Assembly: GCA_035649235.1 (NCBI GenBank)
Contig: DASRJX010000077.1
Span: forward strand, 1-20,850
Length of the DNA: 20,850 bases
Source: DASRJX01 sp035649235
GTDB lineage: Bacteria; Acidobacteriota; Polarisedimenticolia; Gp22-AA2
Direction of reading: 5' to 3'
Positions 15,612-20,850 of this stretch are shown here, in pieces. The notes below the pieces were generated by a model. That model did no database searches. It had not been told where the DNA came from and was given only the letters and a program-made list of their open reading frames with translations. Numbering within the stretch: the first letter of the stretch is position 1; each line of letters begins with the position of its first letter. Both the position numbers and the translations under genes were made by a program.

Positions 15612-16372
15612 GACTCGAGATCCCATCGTGCGGATCGCTCTTCGAGGGCCATTTCCCGGGGCGCCCGATCCTTCCGGCCGTGGCGCTTCTGGATCGGGCG
15701 CTGCGCGCGCTGGCCTCGACCGGCGCCCCGCCGACGCTGCGTGGTGTCGCGAACCTTCGTTTGCGGCAGCCCGTGGCCCCGGGAGACGTCCTCGACCTCC
15801 AGGCGCGGGCGCTGGCCCCGGGCCGCGCCCGGTTCGAGGTGCGTCGCGCCGATGAGATCGTCGCGGATGGCGTCGTCCTCCTCGGCGAGCCGTCCTCCGC
15901 GATCGCCGCCTGGACCCCCGCCCGCGGCTGGCGACCACCAGCCGGATCCCCGGATCTCGACGACCTCCTGCCGCACCGGCCGCCGATGCGGATGGTCGAA
16001 GCGGTCGAGGGCGCAGCCGACGACGGCGTCGAGTGCACCGCGCGCCTGCCCGAGGGAAGCGCGTTCGACTCCGGGGGAACGGCGCCGGCGCTCGTCGCGC
16101 TCGAGATGGCCGCGCAGACGGCCGCCGTGTTCGAGGCGCTGCGTCGCTTTCGCGAGACCGGGCGGGCGGGTGCCAGGGTCGGCTACCTGGTCGGGGCGCG
16201 GGACGTGGGGTTCGGCCGTGCCCGGGTGCCGGTCGGAGAGGCTTTCCGCGCCGCGGTCCGGCTCTCGGGGATGGCGCTGCCGCTCTGTACCTATGCCTTC
16301 GAGGTCGCGCGGGAGGGCGAGGTCGTGGCGTCGGGAACCCTGAGCACCTGGCTCACGGCCACAGCCGCTTGA
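15608..16372 (+). CDS. Double-hotdog 3-hydroxyacyl-ACP dehydratase (ApeI-ApeP-like fusion)
   Basis: A 254-residue protein made of two hotdog folds. The first (about residues 1-100) is FabZ/ApeI-like, with GHFPGRPILPA containing His15; the residue aligning with the catalytic Glu of FabZ is Asp29. The second (about 116-254) is ApeP-like, starting LLPHRPPMRMVEAV and carrying FDSGGTAPALVALEMAAQ with Glu166 at the catalytic-Glu position but no His in the GHFPG position. It should dehydrate 3-hydroxyacyl-ACP to the 2-enoyl chain. In aryl-polyene systems ApeI and ApeP are separate proteins that form a complex, so this looks like a natural fusion. The start is GTG at 15608, fully coupled to the methyltransferase stop. 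The end overlaps the convergent acyltransferase gene by 20 bases. Confidence 0.85.
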   Translation: MRLEIPSCGSLFEGHFPGRPILPAVALLDRALRALASTGAPPTLRGVANLRLRQPVAPGDVLDLQARALAPGRARFEVRRADEIVADGVVLLGEPSSAIAAWTPARGWRPPAGSPDLDDLLPHRPPMRMVEAVEGAADDGVECTARLPEGSAFDSGGTAPALVALEMAAQTAAVFEALRRFRETGRAGARVGYLVGARDVGFGRARVPVGEAFRAAVRLSGMALPLCTYAFEVAREGEVVASGTLSTWLTATAA

Positions 16373-17300
16373 AGCAGAACCATTGGTGCGGCGCCCGCCG
16401 GATGGCCCACTCGATCTCGACCGCTACGCGCCGCGTGGCCGCGGCCCGATCCGCGCCGGAATCGCCGGTGATCGGGACGTGGATCGACGGCCGGAAGACC
16501 ACCCGGTAGCGCCGGCGCCCCTCACGGAAGACGAAAACGGGCAGGAGCGGCACCCCGGCGGTCCGGGCGAGGGCGGCCGGACCCGGCGGCAGCGGGAACG
16601 GCCGGCCGAAGAGCGTCGCGTCGATCGACCGGCCTCCCGCCCGCGGTCGGTCCCCCTGCACGGCGACGATCTCGCCCCGCCGCAGCGCGTCGAGCAGCGC
16701 CATCCCCTGCAGCGGGTCGTCGCTCTGGAAGCGCATGGTGTACTGGTCCTGCGAGAACCCATCCAGGACGCTCTCCAGGAACGCCTGGGCTTGCGCGTCG
16801 GCCTCGGGCTCGCGGACCAGGTGGACGCTGCGGCGCCCCACCTGCGCCGGCAGCATGGAGCCGACCTCGAAGTTCCCGACGTGCGCCGTGACCAGGACCA
16901 GGCCACGGCCCTCTCGCGCCGCTTCGTTCCAGTGCTCCAGCGCCTCGGTCTCGATATGGAACGGGCGGCGCGTGGTGAGCCGCTCGTGGCGCTCGTTCAG
17001 GCACCATCCGAACGACCACATCGTCAGGTAGATGCGACGCTGGCGCTCCCACCAGCCACATCTTCCTAGAACAGCCTCGAGATTCGCGGCGATGACCGCG
17101 CGCAGGTCCCGGAGACAGAGGAAGAAGAACGTGGCGAAAAAACCGCCAGGGATCCACAGCAGCCGTGACGGAACCGCCCCCACGATGAAGCGATGGACGC
17201 GGTACCAGAACACGCCGGTGATGTGGAACGGGCCGAGGAACCGCCAGGACCATCCGCGCTCGGGCGCGTGAGGCGGCCTCGCCTCGGCAGGCGCAGCCAC
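16353..17300 (-). CDS. LpxL/HtrB-like lysophospholipid/lipid A acyltransferase
   Basis: A 315-residue inner-membrane acyltransferase of the LpxL/HtrB (LABLAT) family, which moves an acyl chain from ACP or CoA to a lipid hydroxyl. The catalytic HX4E motif is TAHVGNFEVG, with His140 and Glu145; VQGDRPRAGGR (214-224) and GVPLLPVFVFREG (249-261) are later family motifs. A membrane segment lies around residues 44-63. The start is GTG at 17300, six bases after the PHP gene, and no ATG in frame is better placed; the ribosome site is weak. The gene is convergent with the polyene-type operon and overlaps its last gene by 20 bases. It is unlikely to be the housekeeping LpxL, because no other lipid A gene is nearby. 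I infer that it may attach the carrier-bound chain to an envelope lipid, as LABLAT proteins of aryl-polyene and flexirubin clusters do. Confidence 0.87.
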   Translation of the reverse strand: MAAPAEARPPHAPERGWSWRFLGPFHITGVFWYRVHRFIVGAVPSRLLWIPGGFFATFFFLCLRDLRAVIAANLEAVLGRCGWWERQRRIYLTMWSFGWCLNERHERLTTRRPFHIETEALEHWNEAAREGRGLVLVTAHVGNFEVGSMLPAQVGRRSVHLVREPEADAQAQAFLESVLDGFSQDQYTMRFQSDDPLQGMALLDALRRGEIVAVQGDRPRAGGRSIDATLFGRPFPLPPGPAALARTAGVPLLPVFVFREGRRRYRVVFRPSIHVPITGDSGADRAAATRRVAVEIEWAIRRAPHQWFCFKRLWP

Positions 17301-17306
17301 GCCCGC

Positions 17307-18281
17307 CTATTCGGGCTCTTCCTGAGGGACGGGAACGACGCGGGAGTCCGCCGGGCCGGGGATGGCGGCGCGGGTCATGCTCCACTCGACCACCCGGCTC
17401 ATCCCGCTCGTCCCCAGGTAACTCAGGAGGCTCATGAAGAGGGGGACGCCCCCGATGCAGGCCGGCACGAAGGTCGCTGCGGCCAGGTAGTTGTACGGTG
17501 TCATGCGGCGACGATCCTCGGGGGTGCCGAGGTGGCCGTAGTAATGCCCGATGAGCCCGTACACCTGCCCCACCAGTCCGACGAGGCCGATCTCGCGTCC
17601 CGCCACCAGGCAATTCCCGTCCGCGACGGAGGCGAGCCAGGCGGCCTTGTCATCGCCCGGCGCGAGCGTGACGAACGCCCCGATATGCCTCAGGCCGTGG
17701 GCGTCGCTCCCCCCGACTCCGAATCGGACAAGCCCCAGCCGGCGGCCGTATTCCAGGATGCCGGCGGTCGCCCGGTTCTGATCGGGGGGCAACGTGCCGT
17801 TCCCGATCTCCACGTGGGTGAACAGTTCGAGGACATCCTCCACGAACCGCATCGGTTTCTTCTGCATGCGGTAGCTCTGCAGAGGATGATTGAGGAAGTG
17901 GACCAGGTTGCGGGAGCGCAGGTACGGAACGAGCTCGTGGATGTTCCCCTTCACCCGCTGCAGATCGGCGTGCGTCGCCTCGTCCACTCCGAGCACGTTG
18001 ACATGGGCCCACTGGCCGGTGTCGGGAAAGAAGGTCTCGACCTCTTCGCCGACGATCACGGTCGGCTCGAGGTCGGGGCGCCGCGACAGGAGGTCGAGGG
18101 CGCCGTCGATGGTGTCGTGGTCGGTGATGGCGACATAGTCGCAGCCGACCTCCCGGCAGCGATCGTAGACGCGGAGCGGGTCGCTGTAGGAGTCGCGCGC
18201 GCGCAGCGCCTTCAGATGACGGAAGTTCGAAAAGACGGTATGGACGTGCAGGTCGACTTTTCGAAGCGTCGGTTCGGTCAC
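17307..18281 (-). CDS. PHP-domain phosphoesterase-like protein with C-terminal membrane segment
   Basis: A 324-residue protein with a PHP metal-dependent phosphoesterase domain (about residues 8-210). The metal ligands are visible as DLHVHTVFS (His12, His14), ITDHDTIDG (52-60), GEEVET (Glu80), NHP (His132) and GVGGSDAHG (Asp193, His195). After the domain comes a hydrophobic segment (about 260-290, YLAAATFVPACIGGVPLFMS) and a short Pro/Glu-rich tail, so the enzyme is probably bound to the inner membrane with the domain in the cytoplasm. The start is GTG at 18281 with GGAGGG nine bases upstream, which fixes it. The stop is six bases before the acyltransferase gene, so they form an operon. The substrate is unknown; removal of a phosphate from a lipid or sugar intermediate is one possibility. 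Confidence 0.86.
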   Translation of the reverse strand: MTEPTLRKVDLHVHTVFSNFRHLKALRARDSYSDPLRVYDRCREVGCDYVAITDHDTIDGALDLLSRRPDLEPTVIVGEEVETFFPDTGQWAHVNVLGVDEATHADLQRVKGNIHELVPYLRSRNLVHFLNHPLQSYRMQKKPMRFVEDVLELFTHVEIGNGTLPPDQNRATAGILEYGRRLGLVRFGVGGSDAHGLRHIGAFVTLAPGDDKAAWLASVADGNCLVAGREIGLVGLVGQVYGLIGHYYGHLGTPEDRRRMTPYNYLAAATFVPACIGGVPLFMSLLSYLGTSGMSRVVEWSMTRAAIPGPADSRVVPVPQEEPE

Positions 18282-18326
18282 GCGCCCGTCCCTCCAGAGC
18301 CGCGCCGTGCCGCGGCAGCGGGCGCG

Positions 18327-18354
18327 ATTCTATCACCTCGCGCGCGGCCGCCAA
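18327..18354 (-). promoter_or_regulatory. Candidate promoter of the PHP-acyltransferase unit
   Basis: On the minus strand TTGGCG (18354-18349) and TAGAAT (18332-18327) are separated by 16 bases; the -10 box has an extended TGA directly before it (TGATAGAAT). The -10 matches five of six positions and the -35 four of six. The leader to the GTG at 18281 would be about 40 bases. It suggests that the PHP and acyltransferase genes can be transcribed apart from the deacetylase-DUF2062 pair. Confidence 0.42.
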
Positions 18355-18361
18355 GGCCGCG
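18343..18361. terminator. GC-rich hairpin after the DUF2062-methyltransferase gene
   Basis: CGCGGCC (18343-18349) and GGCCGCG (18355-18361) form a perfect 7-bp stem around a 5-base loop, 36 bases after the stop of the methyltransferase gene. There is no T-run, and the stem overlaps the proposed -35 box of the next unit, so it may act in termination, attenuation or neither. Confidence 0.3.
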
Positions 18362-18396
18362 ACGGCACCTCCCTTCCTCGCCCAGGCGGCCGGGAA

Positions 18397-19554
18397 TCAC
18401 GGCCCGGGCTTGCGGGCCTCGATCAGGACGTTCGCGAGGGGAGGACCCCCGGTCATCGGCACCCGCGCGGTCTCGAGGCCGCGCGCGCCGAGGAGCGCCG
18501 ACCACGCGGCCGCCGTGCGGTAATGGAAGCGCTGGCGCCAGGCGCCCCGTCCCAGCGCGGCCACGCGTTCCGCGGCGCCGGTGAGCCGGAAGCGGAGGCC
18601 GCCGCCGGCATCGGCCTCGCGCAGGAGCAGGCGGCCGCCCGGCCGCAGGGCGCGCGCCGCGCGGTCGAGGACCCGTTCCTGGGCGCCGGCATCCAGGTAG
18701 TGCAGCACGTCGACGACCAGGATGAGATCCGCCGGCGGCGGCGCGAACTCGCCGATGTCGGCCACAATGATCTGGCCGTGCGCGCCGAGGGCGGCGCGGG
18801 CGACGGCGGCGATTCTGGCGGTGCGCTCGACGCCTACGAGCACGGGCGGGGCCGACCCGTCCTGGCCGAGCACGTGGTCCGCGAGCGCCAGCGCGATGCC
18901 GCGTCCGCAGCCGAGGTCGAGGAGGGTGCCTTCATGGAACCGCAGAAAGCACGGCTCGATCGCCCGGTAGACGGGATCGTGCCGCAGCTTGCCACGCACG
19001 AACTCCCAGTGGAACACGCCGTCGCCGAGGTAGCGCCGCGAGACTTCGTCCACCTTCCGACGCCATGGTGACTGGCGCCGCGATCCCCGGCCGACGATCC
19101 AGGCGATCGAGCCGAGCACGATCCCCAGTCCGGCGCCCAGGATCAGGCTGCCCGTGAGGATGTCGCGGCCGATGTCCAGCGCTCCCTGGCGCGCCAGCTC
19201 CGAGAAACGAAGCGCCGGCCAGGTGCCGCGCGTCACGCGGTGCCCGACACCCAGGGAGGCCGCCAGGATCCATGGCGCGGTCAGAGGGTTGTTGATGTGG
19301 GCCGCCAGGTAGGTGACGACGCGGCTGAGCCGGAACAGCCGGGCGAACAGGACGCAGAGAAGGAGGTGCGTGCCGTACAGCGGCACGCAGCCGATGAGCG
19401 TGCCGAGCCCGATGGCCGCGGCGTTGCGGCCCGGGGTGTCGGCCTCGGTGCGCAATTGGTAGTGCAGCTCGCCGAGGACGTCGCGCCAGCGGCGGCGGCC
19501 GAGCGCGGGCCGCGGCTCCGGCTCGGGCGCCGGCTCCGGCTCAGGCGCCGGCAT
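18397..19554 (-). CDS. DUF2062 membrane domain fused to SAM-dependent methyltransferase
   Basis: A 385-residue fusion. The first 18 residues are Pro/Glu dipeptide repeats (PEPEPAPEPEPRP). Residues 25-160 form a DUF2062 domain: GLGTLIGCVPLYGTHLLLCV, FRLSRVVTYLAAHINNPLTA and a hydrophobic hairpin at about 130-155, placing it in the inner membrane. Residues 175-385 are a class I methyltransferase with DLGCGRGIAL (213-222), an acidic VGVER, ILVVDVLHYLDAG and LRPGGRLLLREAD. DUF2062 is often next to or fused with glycosyltransferases and polysaccharide-type enzymes in envelope loci; its role is unknown. The start (ATG 19554) overlaps the deacetylase stop by 14 bases, so the two are coupled. I infer a membrane-bound methyltransferase acting on a lipid or lipid-linked intermediate. 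Confidence 0.84.
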   Translation of the reverse strand: MPAPEPEPAPEPEPRPALGRRRWRDVLGELHYQLRTEADTPGRNAAAIGLGTLIGCVPLYGTHLLLCVLFARLFRLSRVVTYLAAHINNPLTAPWILAASLGVGHRVTRGTWPALRFSELARQGALDIGRDILTGSLILGAGLGIVLGSIAWIVGRGSRRQSPWRRKVDEVSRRYLGDGVFHWEFVRGKLRHDPVYRAIEPCFLRFHEGTLLDLGCGRGIALALADHVLGQDGSAPPVLVGVERTARIAAVARAALGAHGQIIVADIGEFAPPPADLILVVDVLHYLDAGAQERVLDRAARALRPGGRLLLREADAGGGLRFRLTGAAERVAALGRGAWRQRFHYRTAAAWSALLGARGLETARVPMTGGPPLANVLIEARKPGP

Positions 19555-20368
19555 GCGGTCCGGGCGGCGCCGGCAGGGGGACGGCGCGCAGACCGGCGGC
19601 GTCGATCGCGTCGAGGAGGCGAGGCAGCGTCTCCACCACGACCGGGCGGCCGTCCCGATCGCGGGCCGCGCTGCCGTCGTGCAGGGCCAGGACGTCGCCG
19701 GGTGCCATGGAGCGTGTCAGCCGGCGGAGCACGCGGGCGGGATCGCGCGACACCGTATCGAGGCCGCGCCGCGTCCAGGACGCGAGCTCGAGGCCCCGCC
19801 GCACCAGGGCGCCGTCGAGCCAGGGGTTGCGGATCCCGGCCGGAGCGCGGAACCAGCGGGGTGCCTCGCCCGCGCACCGGGACAGGACATCCTGGGCGCG
19901 GTCGATCTCGCGGCCGATCGCCCGCGGCCCGAGGAAGCAGAACCCGCTCAGGTGACGGTGCGAGTGGTTCTCGACGCGATGGCCGCGCCGCGCGGTCTCG
20001 GCCACGAGGTCGGGGTAAGCCTCGGCGCGCCGGCCTATAAAGAAGAAGGTGGCGAGAGCGCCCCGGCGCCCGAGAATCTCGAGGACGCGGGGGGTGACGG
20101 CGGGGTCCGGGCCGTCATCGAAGGTCAGGGCCACCGAGCGATCGTCGGGGACCCCCGCCGGGAGCCGCGTCAGGTTGGGCCCGACGAGGCTGCTCCGCGG
20201 CCACAGGCTGCCGCCGACGAGCAGCAGGTGATCGGCGACGAGCCCGGCGAAAACCCAGGGCCAGGTTCGCGGCAAGACGACCCCGAGCACTGCGCCGCCG
20301 GCGTGCAGCGCCATCGAGGCGCGCACGAGAGCCGCGCGGGGCGTCCGCCGGGGACCGCGGTCAGCCAT
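19541..20368 (-). CDS. Membrane-anchored polysaccharide deacetylase (NodB/CE4 family)
   Basis: A 275-residue carbohydrate esterase family 4 protein. The N-terminal part (about residues 19-55) has one or two hydrophobic segments (LHAGGAVLGVVL, VFAGLVADHLLLVGG) that anchor it. The NodB domain shows TFDDGPDP (82-89, with the base and metal-binding Asp84/Asp85), the metal-binding His135 and His139 in NHSHRHLSG, RAPAGIRNPW and the late ALHDG motif, so the zinc triad appears complete. It should remove acetyl groups from N-acetylated sugars. I chose the ATG at 20368 because GGAG lies nine bases upstream; the long basic N-terminal frame before it is unlikely to be translated. It heads the minus-strand block. 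Confidence 0.9.
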   Translation of the reverse strand: MADRGPRRTPRAALVRASMALHAGGAVLGVVLPRTWPWVFAGLVADHLLLVGGSLWPRSSLVGPNLTRLPAGVPDDRSVALTFDDGPDPAVTPRVLEILGRRGALATFFFIGRRAEAYPDLVAETARRGHRVENHSHRHLSGFCFLGPRAIGREIDRAQDVLSRCAGEAPRWFRAPAGIRNPWLDGALVRRGLELASWTRRGLDTVSRDPARVLRRLTRSMAPGDVLALHDGSAARDRDGRPVVVETLPRLLDAIDAAGLRAVPLPAPPGPHAGA

Positions 20369-20448
20369 GCGCTCCGCGGCCCGCGCGAAGGCGCTGCGCC
20401 CGTCGCGGCGGCAGCATCGATGTGTCGTGGTGGCCCTGCACCGTGCGG

Positions 20449-20454
20449 ATTCTA
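20449..20454 (-). promoter_or_regulatory. Candidate -10 box ahead of the deacetylase gene (TAGAAT)
   Basis: TAGAAT on the minus strand, the same hexamer as in the proposed promoter at 18327-18332 and again followed by a C/G-rich start region. It lies about 80 bases upstream of the deacetylase ATG. No convincing -35 box accompanies it. Confidence 0.28.
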
Positions 20455-20489
20455 GCGCACCCGCGACGCCCGCCGCAGCCGCGGCGGCT

Positions 20490-20730
20490 CTGCCAGGCAA
20501 CCGTCAGCGTGACGCAGGTGCCGGATCCCGGAGCGGAGTCGATGTCGAGACTGCCGCACAGGTCCTTCAAGCGCTCGCGGATGCACGGTCAAATCGTCCC
20601 TTCCATACCGGAGATGGACCTGTGCCCCGTGCACGCGGGCATGCTTGAGAATGTTGAACAGGAGCTCCCGGACGGAGTGGAAGATCAGCACCTCTCGATC
20701 CTCGGAGAGCCGCCGCGCCTCCCCCTCGCG
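20490..20730 (-). pseudogene. Remnant of a sensor histidine kinase ATPase domain, internally deleted and frameshifted
   Basis: Two frames carry pieces of a HATPase_c domain of the NarX/DegS type. The first piece (20730 to about 20580) has the N-box phrase HSVRELLFNILKHARVHGAQ, followed by HLRYGRDDLTVH. The second (about 20580 to 20490, next frame) has IRERLKDLCGSLDIDSAPGS and GTCVTLTVAWQ, the end of the domain. The DxGxGF and GxGL motifs that should lie between DLTV and IRERL are missing, so about 20 codons plus a non-multiple of three were lost. A stop codon at 20733-20731 closes the frame just upstream, so the rest of the sensor is absent. It cannot make a working kinase. Confidence 0.6.
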
Positions 20731-20814
20731 TCACCGTCGGAACATCAGCGCAACCTTTCGGCCCACGTCGACGTAGGATGACGATAACCATCGACGACCA
20801 TCGAGGAGAGACAC

Positions 20815-20850
20815 ATGATCCCATTCCGGAACGTCGGGCGGGCGCTCGGT
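20815..20850 (+). CDS. Start of an unidentified gene, cut by the right edge
   Basis: An ATG at 20815 follows a good GAGGAGAG ribosome site (20803-20810) and opens a frame of 12 codons (MIPFRNVGRALG) to the window end. The product cannot be identified from so few residues. The upstream bases contain a short direct repeat (ACCATCGA twice, around 20787-20804) of unknown meaning. Confidence 0.45.
   Translation, partial: MIPFRNVGRALG

Noticed and set aside
13476..15938. An 820-residue open frame on the minus strand
   Set aside because: It is antisense to the degenerate ketosynthase, ketoreductase, methyltransferase and dehydratase genes, which carry clear motifs.
16353..17300. Housekeeping lipid A late acyltransferase
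   Set aside because: The family match is good, but no lipid A or core genes are near, and the gene overlaps the polyene-type operon; a dedicated role is more likely, though this is not proven.

Overview
The window is very GC-rich, densely coding bacterial DNA with many 1-14 base gene overlaps and frequent GTG starts. Several gene products (a secreted protein with a fibronectin-like C-terminus, large TPR lipoproteins beside a TolQ-type channel, a conserved 98-residue orphan) remind me of Acidobacteriota such as the Polarisedimenticolia lineage, or less likely Myxococcota. That assignment is by recall and cannot be tested here. No rRNA, tRNA, CRISPR array, transposase or phage gene is visible.

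Positions 1-7408 form one minus-strand operon with tight or overlapping junctions. In transcription order it encodes a coiled-coil secreted protein with AKQ-type repeats, a periplasmic TPR/coiled-coil protein, a 1057-residue TPR lipoprotein, a short TPR lipoprotein, a small secreted protein with QDKA repeats, and a MotA/TolQ/ExbB-type proton channel cut by the left edge. It looks like an energised trans-envelope apparatus related in composition to Tol/Ton or myxobacterial gliding systems. A 333-base divergent control region (7409-7741) separates it from a plus-strand trypsin-like/PDZ serine protease (7742-8806).

Positions 8838-10802 hold three minus-strand genes: a 98-residue conserved orphan, a secreted beta-rich protein, and a gene whose reading frame is broken by a single frameshift near 10170.

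Positions 10929-16372 are the most interesting part. This is a compact plus-strand operon for type II fatty-acid/polyketide chemistry: acyl carrier protein, ketosynthase with an intact Cys-His-His-Lys site, a degenerate ketosynthase (chain-length-factor-like), FabG-type ketoreductase, a methyltransferase resembling polyketide C-methyltransferases, and a double-hotdog dehydratase that looks like a fusion of the two aryl-polyene dehydratases ApeI and ApeP. The set is enough to build a polyunsaturated, possibly C-methylated acyl chain on the carrier protein. The starter-unit enzymes, carrier-protein activating enzyme and exporter of classical aryl-polyene clusters are absent from the window.

The convergent minus-strand block 20368-16353 encodes a membrane-anchored polysaccharide deacetylase, a DUF2062-methyltransferase fusion, a PHP-domain phosphoesterase-like protein with a C-terminal membrane segment, and an LpxL/HtrB-like acyltransferase. 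I infer it may process and attach the polyene-like chain to an envelope glycolipid. The right end carries the remnant of a sensor histidine kinase ATPase domain with an internal deletion, and the first codons of a new plus-strand gene.
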